A DNA stretch of 64,000 nucleotides from Pseudoalteromonas sp. P1-25 (GTDB lineage: Bacteria > Pseudomonadota > Gammaproteobacteria > Enterobacterales > Alteromonadaceae): contig NZ_LKDW01000007.1 in assembly GCF_001401805.1 (NCBI RefSeq), forward strand, positions 1-64,000. The letters run 5' to 3'. The notes under the pieces are model-generated. The model saw only the letters and a program-made list of their open reading frames with translations. It had not been told where the DNA came from and did not search any database. Of the stretch, positions 9,293 to 17,863 are shown in pieces. A program made the position numbers and the translations under genes. How positions within the stretch are numbered: position 1 is the stretch's first letter; every line of letters begins with the position of its first letter.

Positions 9293-9516
9293 TTATTTGG
9301 TAATGTGAAATAAAGGCGTGAACAAATGAAAGGTTTACAGCAAAGTTTATTGGTATGGTACACAACAAAGCTGAGCTGCTTTAATTTTAAAGGCGCATAT
9401 TCAAATAAAGAATTAAAAATAAAAAGTATTTTAAGTCCTAATAACTATGTCCTTTAAACAAGGGCATAGTAAAAACCATACCCCAATTTATGCACAAAAA
9501 AGTGCCCTATTTATTC

Positions 9517-10089
9517 TTAATGCAGTGCAGCTGTAAAAGGAATGCTTTTACAAATTTCAGCTTCTGCTACTAGTAGCTCTTCTAAACGAACGTCAACTTC
9601 TTCTTTATCAAAGTATTCGTACGCTAACTCTACAAATAAGTTTTTATGTTTCTCTTCTGATTTAGCTATGGCTACATAAAAGTCTTTTTCTTTACCCTCT
9701 GGTAATGCTTGAGCAACTAACGAAAAACGCTCGTGGCCACGGGCTTCTATTACGCCGCCAACCAATAATCTATCCATTAAAAATCCATCGCGGCCATGTC
9801 TAAATAAAGCACGTATTTGTTTGATGTACGGATCTTTTTTGTCATCGCCTAAGTTTGTATCGCGTTCTATAAGCAGTTTAAGCACTTGTTTAAAATGGAT
9901 TAATTCTTCTAGCGCTAAATCGGTCATGGCTTTTACCAATTTACGTTTGTCTGGGTAATGAGACAGCATAGAAATAGCCATGCCCGATGCCTTTTTTTCA
10001 GCAGCGGCGTGATCTTGTAAAAATGTATTAAAGTCGGCTAAAACCGCTTCGGTCCATTCAAATGGGGTGTTGTATTTCAATTCAAACAT
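9517..10089 (-). CDS. miaE: tRNA-(ms[2]io[6]A) hydroxylase MiaE
   Basis: 190-residue non-haem diiron mono-oxygenase that hydroxylates the isopentenyl group of 2-methylthio-N6-isopentenyl-adenosine at tRNA position 37. The ferritin-like four-helix ligand set is visible: Glu31, the pair Glu62-x-x-His65 (EELIHF), Glu115 (VIEARGHERF), and Glu145-x-x-His148 (SEEKHKNLF). Length and motif spacing fit the MiaE family. It is the last of three minus-strand genes but is separated from the sulfotransferase gene by 75 bases, so it probably has its own promoter. Confidence 0.9.
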   Translation of the reverse strand: MFELKYNTPFEWTEAVLADFNTFLQDHAAAEKKASGMAISMLSHYPDKRKLVKAMTDLALEELIHFKQVLKLLIERDTNLGDDKKDPYIKQIRALFRHGRDGFLMDRLLVGGVIEARGHERFSLVAQALPEGKEKDFYVAIAKSEEKHKNLFVELAYEYFDKEEVDVRLEELLVAEAEICKSIPFTAALH

Positions 10090-10164
10090 TTTTTGTACTA
10101 CTTAGAAAATTATGCGAGGATTTTAGCGTATTTGCCAGTAAAAATCTTGCAGCCTAGCGCAAAA

Positions 10165-10794
10165 TTATCGCAAATAAGGTAAATGCTTATCTATGCGCCC
10201 TTTTGCTGTTGAGTCAATTTTTAAAGGGTGTTTTATATCGTTCCAAGCGGTCACTTTGCCGCCACTATTCATTTTTTCAAAGTCGGTGCGCTCGGTTTTA
10301 ATAGCCAAAAACGCAGTGAGCTGAGCAAAACTTTGTGGATTAGCTATATCAATTTCTAAATAATCGTTATTACGGTGCTTAAAATACTCCCGCGCCTGTG
10401 TTAAATGGGTGTCGTAACACGTTGATAAATAATCATCATTGTTAATGTTATCAATGGTTAAGTCATTAAAGGTCGTTAAGTAACAACGTTTAATATGAAT
10501 ATTAAACCCGCCATCTGGGCGCGTTAAATTAGTGTACATACGCTGCAATAATTGCCTAATTGAGGGGATCCAAGCTGTTTTTTCGCGGACTAAATAGATA
10601 AATTTAGCGCCGGGGTAATGGTTATCTAATGCTTTGTAGTCATTAAATACAGGGGTATCGGCTATAGCTGTGGCATTTTCAAAACAATACGCGGTGTACG
10701 CGGTGTGCGCAGTGGCAATGCCAAACTCTAAAAAAGCGTGGCATACACTCGTGGTGCCTGTACGAGGAAGTCCAATTATAAATAGTTTACTCAT
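10165..10794 (-). CDS. sulfotransferase-family protein
   Basis: 209 residues. The N-terminal GLPRTGTTS (residues ~8-16) is the PAPS 5'-phosphosulfate-binding loop, and LVREKTAWIPSIRQL (residues ~69-83) fits the 3'-phosphate-binding segment. This would be a small soluble enzyme moving sulfate from PAPS to an unknown acceptor. The P-loop alone cannot exclude another P-loop family, but the GLPRTGTT form is characteristic. It lies 11 bases downstream of the MAPEG gene on the same strand, so the two are likely co-transcribed. The acceptor is unknown. Confidence 0.7.
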   Translation of the reverse strand: MSKLFIIGLPRTGTTSVCHAFLEFGIATAHTAYTAYCFENATAIADTPVFNDYKALDNHYPGAKFIYLVREKTAWIPSIRQLLQRMYTNLTRPDGGFNIHIKRCYLTTFNDLTIDNINNDDYLSTCYDTHLTQAREYFKHRNNDYLEIDIANPQSFAQLTAFLAIKTERTDFEKMNSGGKVTAWNDIKHPLKIDSTAKGRIDKHLPYLR

Positions 10795-10805
10795 AAGGCT
10801 ATTAC

Positions 10806-11180
10806 TTAACTATTTCGTGTTACAAGTAATATAAAGGCACTAATAACCATTACTAAAAAGGTGGCAATGGTCCCAATTTGGCGGTATTTAAGGTTCTTTT
10901 CAACTATGCCTAAATTGTGAAACACGCGCCCTATTAATAATGCGCCACCTAAAATATTACAATAATGGCTGGCAAGGCCTTGGTATTCGGCTAAAAAAAG
11001 CAAAATAATCGCAAATGGTACGTATTCCATAAAGTTGGCGTGAGCACGCACAGCACGTTGTAATTTAGTGTTGCCGTTATCGCCTAGCGACACTTGCTCA
11101 CTGCGGCGCACTTTGATCACATTAAAACTTAAGTAAATATAATAAAACGCTAAAAGCGCAGCATACGTTGAGATTATCAC
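10806..11180 (-). CDS. MAPEG-family membrane protein
   Basis: 124 residues with four hydrophobic helices and the bacterial MAPEG signature around residues 42-60 (QRAVRAHANFMEYVPFAI), where the arginine and asparagine-glutamate are typical of glutathione-linked microsomal-type enzymes. Bacterial members such as YecN are inner-membrane proteins of uncertain role; glutathione conjugation is possible. It is first of a two-gene unit with the sulfotransferase-like gene. Confidence 0.82.
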   Translation of the reverse strand: MIISTYAALLAFYYIYLSFNVIKVRRSEQVSLGDNGNTKLQRAVRAHANFMEYVPFAIILLFLAEYQGLASHYCNILGGALLIGRVFHNLGIVEKNLKYRQIGTIATFLVMVISAFILLVTRNS

Positions 11181-11299
11181 GGTATTGTCCTGTTTTTATT
11201 TTTGGCAATAATAACATAGTTTTGCACAATCATAAGTTTACTTGGTAAGTATGCTAAAGTGTGTATTAGTTGAACTTAATAATGCAATTAAAGGAATTT

Positions 11300-12658
11300 A
11301 TGTTTGTCCCACGCAAAGTAGCCGACCGCTACCGTGAAATGATCAACAGTATTGGCTTTTATCCTTCTGTACTCTCGGTTGGTTTTTTACTTTTTGCTGT
11401 TTTAACCATGTCGCTAGAATATATTGCACCTGTAGAGCAGCTTAAATCGTTTATATCTGTGATGTTAGTAGATAGCGCAGAAAATGCCCGTACAATTTTA
11501 AGCACCTTAGCGGGTAGTATTATTTCGCTTACCGTATTTAGTTTTTCTATGGTGATGGTGGTATTAAATTCGGCCAGTGCCAGTTTATCACCACGAGTTG
11601 TACCTGGGCTTATTACCCGAAAATCGCATCAAATGGTATTGGGCTTTTATTTAGGTAGCATAATTTACTCAATTATTATGCTCATTAATATTAATAAGCT
11701 CGAAGGCGGCGACACGGCTATTCCATCGCTTGGGGTGTTGCTGTCTTTGGTGTTTGGCTTAGTGTCGCTTGGTTTGTTTGTATTTTTTATTCATTCAATA
11801 TCTAAAGCTATTCAAGTAGATAATGTACTTAATGGTTTATTTAGCCAAACAAAACGCGAAATTAAAGCCATTGTTGATAGGCAATCAGAAAAGCCATTCA
11901 CTGACTTTCCTGATTTTACACAGTGGCACTCAGTTAATAGTACGACCGAGGGGTATTACAAAGGCGTACACACAGATAAATTATGCGCCATATTAGCCGA
12001 GGAAAACATTCGGGTGTATATCTCGGTAAACCAGGGCTATTTTACCGTTAAAGGCTATCCGTTTTTAAAATGTGACAAAGACATTTCTAATAACGATGAG
12101 CTAATAGCTAAAATTTTAGATTGCTTTATTTTTTATATAGAAGAGTACATTAGCGATCATTACCGTTATGGTTTAACGCAAATTTCAGAAATTGCCGTAA
12201 AAGCGATGAGCCCAGGTATAAACGATCCCGGTACAGCGGTTAAATCGATAGATATGCTAAGTATTTTATTAATTGAGCGGCTGTCGCTTAACGATATAAA
12301 CTATTCGTTTAAACACAGTGACAATGCCCCTTTGCTCTTTATACACGAAACCAGTTTTGATGAGTTGTTACACGATAACTTTACGCCACTGCGCAATTAC
12401 GCAAAAGCGGATGCGTATGTGATGACGAACGTTTTAGAAGCTTTTAAAAATATATTGTTTGTGGCGCATAAAGATGAAGATGCACGAAATAGCCTATTTA
12501 ATTACTTAATCGCCATAGTCGATGACATAAATGAGCATGTGAGTAACGAATATGATAGACAAGAAATTACCAACATGCTCAATGCTATAGCCCGTATTAG
12601 CAAGCCTCAAGGGGAAAAACTAGTGGCTCGTTTTACAAACCAACAGACTAGTCAATAA
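11300..12658 (+). CDS. DUF2254 inner-membrane protein
   Basis: 452 residues from the chosen ATG at 11300, which has AAAGGA directly upstream; in-frame starts at 11270 (TTG) and 11282 lack a ribosome-binding site. Four hydrophobic helices in the first ~160 residues are followed by a soluble domain containing the conserved VKAMSPGINDPGTA stretch typical of DUF2254 proteins. The function of the family is not established; the conserved glycine/proline-rich segment suggests a ligand-binding or channel-gating role. The gene converges on the SIMPL gene and the two overlap by 11 bases at their 3' ends. Confidence 0.83.
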   Translation: MFVPRKVADRYREMINSIGFYPSVLSVGFLLFAVLTMSLEYIAPVEQLKSFISVMLVDSAENARTILSTLAGSIISLTVFSFSMVMVVLNSASASLSPRVVPGLITRKSHQMVLGFYLGSIIYSIIMLININKLEGGDTAIPSLGVLLSLVFGLVSLGLFVFFIHSISKAIQVDNVLNGLFSQTKREIKAIVDRQSEKPFTDFPDFTQWHSVNSTTEGYYKGVHTDKLCAILAEENIRVYISVNQGYFTVKGYPFLKCDKDISNNDELIAKILDCFIFYIEEYISDHYRYGLTQISEIAVKAMSPGINDPGTAVKSIDMLSILLIERLSLNDINYSFKHSDNAPLLFIHETSFDELLHDNFTPLRNYAKADAYVMTNVLEAFKNILFVAHKDEDARNSLFNYLIAIVDDINEHVSNEYDRQEITNMLNAIARISKPQGEKLVARFTNQQTSQ

Positions 12659-13376
12659 TATAAACCGCATAGCTTGACGCAGTTATTTTAATTTCTCCAG
12701 CATGATACGCATCAGGAACAAAATTCCCTGGTGCACTATCTGCCACCATCATGGTTTTTTCTGCACGGGTATAAGGCTGCGCAGGTACGTTCATTGGGCT
12801 AAGTGACGCCGTATACAGCCCTTTTAGTTCAACACCATAATCTGTACTTAATTCTTTGGCGGCTTTACGGGCATCTTTAATGGCCAGCTTTTGCGCTTGT
12901 TTGTGTAGCTCCTCATAATTACTCGCTAAAAACTGAGTTTGGTTTATTTGGTTAATGCCATTATTTACTAAGTTTTGTAACAACTGAGGGTATTTTTCGA
13001 TTTCAGAGAGTTTAACGCTTAACGTGCGTGATACCCTAAAGCCTTTAAACTCTTGATTACCCGATGTGCGGTTATATTGGCTTTCACGATTTATAGAAAT
13101 ATGCCCTGCATTAATATTAGCGTCTTTAATACCCAGCTCTTTTACTAATTTAATTGCTTTGGCCATGGTTTTATCGGCTTTGTTTTTAGCATCAATTAGG
13201 TCTTTATTTATTTCTACAATGCCTACGCTTAATTGTACGTAATCAGGCATAGTGGTAACGGTTGCTTCACCTTTAACATAAATATGGGGAGCGTTAGGCG
13301 TTGAGTTTGCATGCGCAGCAAGGCTTAAGGTACTTAAGGCAATTGCGCTACTTAATATAAGAATGTGTGTTTTCAT
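12648..13376 (-). CDS. periplasmic SIMPL-domain protein (DUF541, YggE-like)
   Basis: 242 residues from the second in-frame ATG (13376); the ATG at 13388 would add four residues before the signal peptide and has no ribosome-binding site, whereas GGAT lies seven bases before 13376. The signal peptide is cleaved near AAHA-N, leaving one SIMPL/DUF541 domain (IYVKGEATVTTMPDYVQLSV onward). E. coli YggE of this family is linked to protection from oxidative stress, but a biochemical activity is not known. The 3' end overlaps that of the DUF2254 gene. Confidence 0.82.
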   Translation of the reverse strand: MKTHILILSSAIALSTLSLAAHANSTPNAPHIYVKGEATVTTMPDYVQLSVGIVEINKDLIDAKNKADKTMAKAIKLVKELGIKDANINAGHISINRESQYNRTSGNQEFKGFRVSRTLSVKLSEIEKYPQLLQNLVNNGINQINQTQFLASNYEELHKQAQKLAIKDARKAAKELSTDYGVELKGLYTASLSPMNVPAQPYTRAEKTMMVADSAPGNFVPDAYHAGEIKITASSYAVYIID

Positions 13377-13450
13377 TGCATTATCCATTGTATTTCGTTG
13401 TCTCTATTAAAGAGCCTACGTGGTTAACAATAAATGAACAAGCACAAAAA

Positions 13451-13468
13451 AACAGGCAATTGCCTGTT
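13451..13468. terminator. bidirectional terminator downstream of maeA
   Basis: AACAGGCAATTGCCTGTT is a perfect 18-base palindrome with an A-run on its left and a T-run on its right, so it works as a terminator for the minus-strand maeA transcript. A second dyad, GGCTGTA / TACAGCC (13479-13485 with 13494-13500), lies between it and the maeA stop codon. Confidence 0.7.
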
Positions 13469-13527
13469 TTTTATAACGGGCTGTAACACAGTGTACAGCC
13501 TTATTTACTTTACGTGACTCAGCGTAA

Positions 13528-15222
13528 TTAAATGCTACAACGTTTGTAGTTACGGTATTTAGGTAACCAGTAATTTTTGTTAATAGCAGCCCACAGTGCA
13601 TCATCGCTAATCTCTAGCGCTACGCCCTCTTCGATTGCTTTTTTAGCTACTGCAAATGCAATACGCTTACTTAATGTTTCAATTTCGGTAAGTGCAGGTA
13701 ATAAGCTGCCTTTGCCAGTGTTTGCACGAGGTGATGACTCAGCAAGCATTTCACTGGACATACTCAGCATTGCATCAGTAATGCGTGTTGCCTTTGCTGC
13801 AATTACACCCAGACCAATACCTGGGAAAATATAACTATTATTACATTGTGGAATTGGGAACTCTTCACCATTAAATTCTACTGGCTCAAAAGGACTACCC
13901 GTTGCTACAAGTGCTTTACCTTCAGTCCATTTAATAACATCGGCTGGGTGTGCTTCAACCTGCTTAGATGGGTTACTTAATGGGAATATAATCGGTTGCT
14001 CACAGCCTGAGTGCATAGCGCGGATAACTTGCTCAGTAAATAAGCCCGGTTGCCCCGATACACCAATTAAAATATCAGGTGCTGCACAGTGCATTACATC
14101 TAATAATGAAGCGTATTCGCCGCTGTAAGTCCAATCACTTAAAGCCGCTTTTGGTTGTGCTAGTGCTTGTTGGAAGTCGCGTAAGCCTTCCATGCCTTCT
14201 GTTAGTAGGCCAAAACGGTCAACCATAAATACTTGGCTGCGCGCTTGCGCTTCGCTAATGCCTTCAAATACCATTTGGCTAATAATTTGTTCAGCAATAC
14301 CACACCCGGCTGAGCCTGCACCAACAAATACTACTTTTTGCTCGCTAAGGGTTGAGCCTTTAACACGACACGCAGCTAATAAAGAGCCTACCGTTACCGC
14401 TGCTGTACCTTGAATGTCATCGTTAAAGCTACAAATTTCGTTACGGTAGCGTTTAAGTAACGGCATAGCGTTTGGCTGTGCAAAATCTTCAAATTGCAGT
14501 AATACATTTGGCCAGCGACGTTTAACTGCTTTAATAAATAAGTCTAAAAACTCATCGTACTCATCTTGCGCTATACGCTTATGACGTGCGCCCATGTACA
14601 TAGGGTCGTTAAGAAGCTTTTCGTTGTTAGTACCTACATCAAGCATTACAGGTAATGTGTACGCTGGGCTAATACCACCACACGCTGTGTAAAGTGATAA
14701 TTTACCAATAGGAATACCCATGCCACCAATACCCTGATCGCCTAGGCCTAAAATACGTTCACCATCGGTAACCACTATTACTTTTACTTTGCCTTTGGTA
14801 GCGTTGCGAAGGATATCGTCAATTTGATAGCGATCTTCGTACGAGATAAATAAGCCACGTGCACTGCGGTAAATATCTGAGAATTTTTCACACGCATCGC
14901 CAACGGTTGGCGTGTAAATAATTGGCATCATTTCTTCAAGGTGATCACGCACTAAACGATAGTATAGCGTTTCGTTGTTATCTTGAATGGCACGTAAGTA
15001 AATATGCTTGTTTAAGTTATCGTTAAAGCTTGAATACTGCTGATAACAACGCTCAACCTGTTCTTCAATTGTTTCAAAACGTGGCGGAAGCAAACCGGCA
15101 AGGTTAAAGTTTTCGCGTTCTTTTTTACTAAACGCACTGCCTTTGTTTAAAAGCGGGGTTTCAATTAGGCCAGGGCCAGAGTAAGGAATATAAAGGTAGT
15201 TAGGATCAGTATTAGTTGTCAT
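13528..15222 (-). CDS. maeA: NAD-dependent malic enzyme
   Basis: 564-residue oxidative decarboxylase converting malate to pyruvate and CO2 with NAD. Length matches E. coli MaeA. Visible motifs: [20 protein letters not shown] (substrate site, about residue 160-180), [13 protein letters not shown] (metal-binding region) and the Rossmann loop [17 protein letters not shown] (about residues 313-329). It is a cytosolic enzyme linking the TCA cycle to pyruvate. The gene stands alone with hairpin terminators on both sides, so it is probably monocistronic. Confidence 0.95.
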   Translation of the reverse strand: MTTNTDPNYLYIPYSGPGLIETPLLNKGSAFSKKERENFNLAGLLPPRFETIEEQVERCYQQYSSFNDNLNKHIYLRAIQDNNETLYYRLVRDHLEEMMPIIYTPTVGDACEKFSDIYRSARGLFISYEDRYQIDDILRNATKGKVKVIVVTDGERILGLGDQGIGGMGIPIGKLSLYTACGGISPAYTLPVMLDVGTNNEKLLNDPMYMGARHKRIAQDEYDEFLDLFIKAVKRRWPNVLLQFEDFAQPNAMPLLKRYRNEICSFNDDIQGTAAVTVGSLLAACRVKGSTLSEQKVVFVGAGSAGCGIAEQIISQMVFEGISEAQARSQVFMVDRFGLLTEGMEGLRDFQQALAQPKAALSDWTYSGEYASLLDVMHCAAPDILIGVSGQPGLFTEQVIRAMHSGCEQPIIFPLSNPSKQVEAHPADVIKWTEGKALVATGSPFEPVEFNGEEFPIPQCNNSYIFPGIGLGVIAAKATRITDAMLSMSSEMLAESSPRANTGKGSLLPALTEIETLSKRIAFAVAKKAIEEGVALEISDDALWAAINKNYWLPKYRNYKRCSI

Positions 15223-15325
15223 ATTTCCAGGCTTTAACGGAGTCTTAAGTTATGATCTGCCATTATCATTGTAAAAGGTTAAATTGCAATGACAATTCAG
15301 CTTGTCAGACCATTGAGAGAAAACA

Positions 15326-15349
15326 CATGCAGGCATCACTGCCTGCATG
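15326..15349 (-). terminator. hairpin terminator after ggt
   Basis: CATGCAGGCA (15326-15335) and TGCCTGCATG (15340-15349) form a perfect 10-bp stem with a 4-base loop. On the minus strand the stem is followed by TGTTTTCTCTC, giving a modest T-run. It sits between the ggt stop codon and the maeA promoter region. Confidence 0.6.
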
Positions 15350-15364
15350 GCTATTATACATAAA

Positions 15365-17143
15365 TTAAAATTTGATAGTGGCGTTTTTGTCAGTTAAATC
15401 CGACAAAGCAACCCCTTCGCGACGCGGGTCGGCACCGCCATACAATTTATTATCTTTGACCTCTACCGCATGTAAACCAGAGTTTAAATCAAGTACACGC
15501 ACATTATGGCCGCGTTTAGTTAATTGCGGTGCTATGGCTTCAAGCGCGGTGCCTTTTTCAAGGCTAGTGTAATCGTTACGGTTGGTGGTTCTTGGCAGGT
15601 TAATCGCCTCTTGGGCCGATAAGTTCCAATCCAGTACACCAATAACCACTTGCGCCACATAATCAATGATACGGCTGCCGCCTGGCGAGCCAACCACTAA
15701 ACGTAAGCTGCCGTCGTTGTTAAACACCATTACCGGCGACATAGAGCTGCGTGGGCGTTTTCCCGCTTCAACGCGGTTAGCTACTAATTTGCCGTCAATA
15801 CGTGGCGAAAGCGCAAAATCGGTTAATTGGTTATTTAAAATAAAGCCATTAACCATCACCGTTGAGCCAAACGCCATTTCAATTGAGCTGGTCATAGATA
15901 CGGCATTACCAAAGCTATCTACAATGGATACGTGAGAAGTTGATGGCAACTCAAAAGAATCATCTTTTGCGTAGCTTAAATAGCCTACGGGGTTACCTGC
16001 TACTGCTTTTGTGTCTTGCTCAGTAATAAGCTTGGCGCGTGATGCAATGTACTTTTTATTTAACAGCTCTTTGGTAGGCACTTGCGTAAAATCAGGGTCG
16101 CCCATGTACATATTACGATCGGCAAATGCTATGCGTGAGGCTTGGCTAAAGTAATGAATTGCCTCTTCGCTATTAGGCTTAAGCGCACTTATGTCTTTGT
16201 GTTCAAGTAAGCCTAAAATTTGTAATACCGCTACACCTCCGCTACTAGGTGGGGCCATAGAGCACACATTATAAGCACGGTATTTAATACACACAGCATC
16301 GCGTTGCTTGCTTTTATAATTAGCCAGGTCTGATTCGCTTAATGTACCCGGTGCAATTTTTGAATTTTGCACTGCGTTTACCATTTGTTTAGCGTTATCG
16401 CCTTTATAAAATGCATCAATGCCTCGTTTAGCAATGTCTTTGTATAAATTTGCTAAAGGCTGATTTTTTTTAATAGTACCGGCTTTAATTAACTTCCCAT
16501 TAGGGTAAAAGTACTCGTTAATCACCGGCATGCTCATTACACCTGGGTTTAATTGGCGAGCCAATAACCCGTGTAAACGTGGCGACACCTCAAAACCCTG
16601 CTCGGCCAGTTTAATAGCGGGTTTAAATAACTCGCTCCAAGCAAGCTTACCGTATTGTTGATGCGCGTTTGCAAAGGCGTGCAAAATACCTGGCACACCT
16701 ACAGAGCGACCGCCAACAACCGCCTCAATCCATTTAACGGCTTTACCGTGTTTATCTAAAAACAGGTTTTCGTCTGCATTTTGCGGTGCGGTTTCACGGC
16801 CATCAAAGCTTGTGAGAGTGTTATCGGCTTTGTTGTAGTACATCATAAATGTACCACCACCAATGCCCGACGACTGTGGCTCAACTAAGGTCAGAACTAA
16901 TTGCGTTGCAATTGCCGCATCGACTGCGCTACCGCCTTTGGCTAGAATTTGCTGCCCTGCTTGCGAGGCATAAGGGTTGGCTGCGGCAACCATGTATTGC
17001 TCACCTGTGACTAATTGCTTTTGTACAATTGAGGTGGTGGCTTCTGGCTCGCGAATTTCTACTTTGGTAGGTTGTTTGGCTATTGTTGGCAGCGTTACTG
17101 CAAACAAACCAATAGTAAATAATGACTTAAGTTTAAAATGCAT
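15365..17143 (-). CDS. ggt: gamma-glutamyltransferase (periplasmic)
   Basis: 592-residue precursor that cleaves itself into two subunits and moves or hydrolyses the gamma-glutamyl group of glutathione in the periplasm. A signal peptide ends near residue 22. Substrate-binding Arg116 is in DGRETAP, the auto-processing and catalytic nucleophile is Thr402 (S-T402-S-H), and the glycine-rich GSPGGSRI lies near residue 480. The gene is divergent from rrtA across a 97-base gap and has its own hairpin terminator. Nothing in the protein looks degenerate. Confidence 0.94.
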   Translation of the reverse strand: MHFKLKSLFTIGLFAVTLPTIAKQPTKVEIREPEATTSIVQKQLVTGEQYMVAAANPYASQAGQQILAKGGSAVDAAIATQLVLTLVEPQSSGIGGGTFMMYYNKADNTLTSFDGRETAPQNADENLFLDKHGKAVKWIEAVVGGRSVGVPGILHAFANAHQQYGKLAWSELFKPAIKLAEQGFEVSPRLHGLLARQLNPGVMSMPVINEYFYPNGKLIKAGTIKKNQPLANLYKDIAKRGIDAFYKGDNAKQMVNAVQNSKIAPGTLSESDLANYKSKQRDAVCIKYRAYNVCSMAPPSSGGVAVLQILGLLEHKDISALKPNSEEAIHYFSQASRIAFADRNMYMGDPDFTQVPTKELLNKKYIASRAKLITEQDTKAVAGNPVGYLSYAKDDSFELPSTSHVSIVDSFGNAVSMTSSIEMAFGSTVMVNGFILNNQLTDFALSPRIDGKLVANRVEAGKRPRSSMSPVMVFNNDGSLRLVVGSPGGSRIIDYVAQVVIGVLDWNLSAQEAINLPRTTNRNDYTSLEKGTALEAIAPQLTKRGHNVRVLDLNSGLHAVEVKDNKLYGGADPRREGVALSDLTDKNATIKF

Positions 17144-17240
17144 AAAAATACTAAAAACACTTAATTACGTAGTTGTATTTGGCATCTTAAAGTTAAACGG
17201 GCACAATATGCAAAAATTTTGACTAAAAAAATACAATAAA

Positions 17241-17834
17241 ATGCTTAATTTACCGCTTCAACCTCGTTATTTACTTCCACCATTATTTTTGATGCTTTTT
17301 AGTATTATTTTTGCTGCATTTGATTTAAATAATTTACTTGAATTTAACCGAGCGCTCATTGAAAACGGCGAAGTTTGGCGGGTGTTTACCAGCCAATTTG
17401 TACATGCTAATTGGGTTCACTTAGGGTTAAACGCATTAGGTGTATTTTTAATTTGGTTACTTCATGGTGAGTACACATCGCCTGGGCGTTATGCCTTTAA
17501 TGTGTGTTTTTTAGCCCTTTGGTGTGGGCTAGGCGTATTATGGTTCTGCCCAGCCATATCTATATATACGGGGTTAAGTGCCCTATTGCATGGTGTCATT
17601 ATTTGGGGAGCGGTGAAAGACATTACCCTGTCGCTTAAATCGGGTTATTTGTTATTTATAGGCGTGTGGATAAAAATAATAATGGAGCAAGTAAACGGCC
17701 CCGATGCCACTATAGGTCAATTAATTGATTCAACCGTTGCTATTGATGCACATTTAATTGGCGCTGTTGGCGGCACATTGCTTGCCTTCCCATTGTTAAC
17801 TAGCTACGTAAAAAATAAAACGCCACTTAATTAA
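17241..17834 (+). CDS. rrtA: rhombosortase (GlyGly-CTERM rhomboid protease)
   Basis: 197-residue inner-membrane rhomboid protease with about six hydrophobic helices. It keeps the rhomboid H-x-x-x-N motif (WVHLGLNALG, about residues 58-67), the catalytic serine in YTGLSALLHG (about residues 112-121), and the catalytic histidine in DAHLIGAVGG (about residues 172-181). The short length and GLSALLHG form match the rhombosortase branch, which trims GlyGly-CTERM tails from secreted proteins. No GlyGly-CTERM substrate was found in this window, so its targets must lie elsewhere. Confidence 0.82.
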   Translation: MLNLPLQPRYLLPPLFLMLFSIIFAAFDLNNLLEFNRALIENGEVWRVFTSQFVHANWVHLGLNALGVFLIWLLHGEYTSPGRYAFNVCFLALWCGLGVLWFCPAISIYTGLSALLHGVIIWGAVKDITLSLKSGYLLFIGVWIKIIMEQVNGPDATIGQLIDSTVAIDAHLIGAVGGTLLAFPLLTSYVKNKTPLN

Positions 17835-17845
17835 GTGGCGTTTTT
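17817..17845. terminator. bidirectional terminator overlapping the rrtA stop codon
   Basis: CGCCACTTAATTAAGTGGCG (17821-17840) is a perfect palindrome with AAAA before it and TTTTT after it. The rrtA stop codon lies inside the stem. It serves both rrtA on the plus strand and the convergent S9 peptidase gene. Confidence 0.85.
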
Positions 17846-17863
17846 ATACGTTTTATAAGCTAT

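Noticed and set aside
9325..9456. 44-residue plus-strand frame
   Set aside because: No good RBS, no recognisable features, and it lies in decayed DNA; mentioned only as weak.
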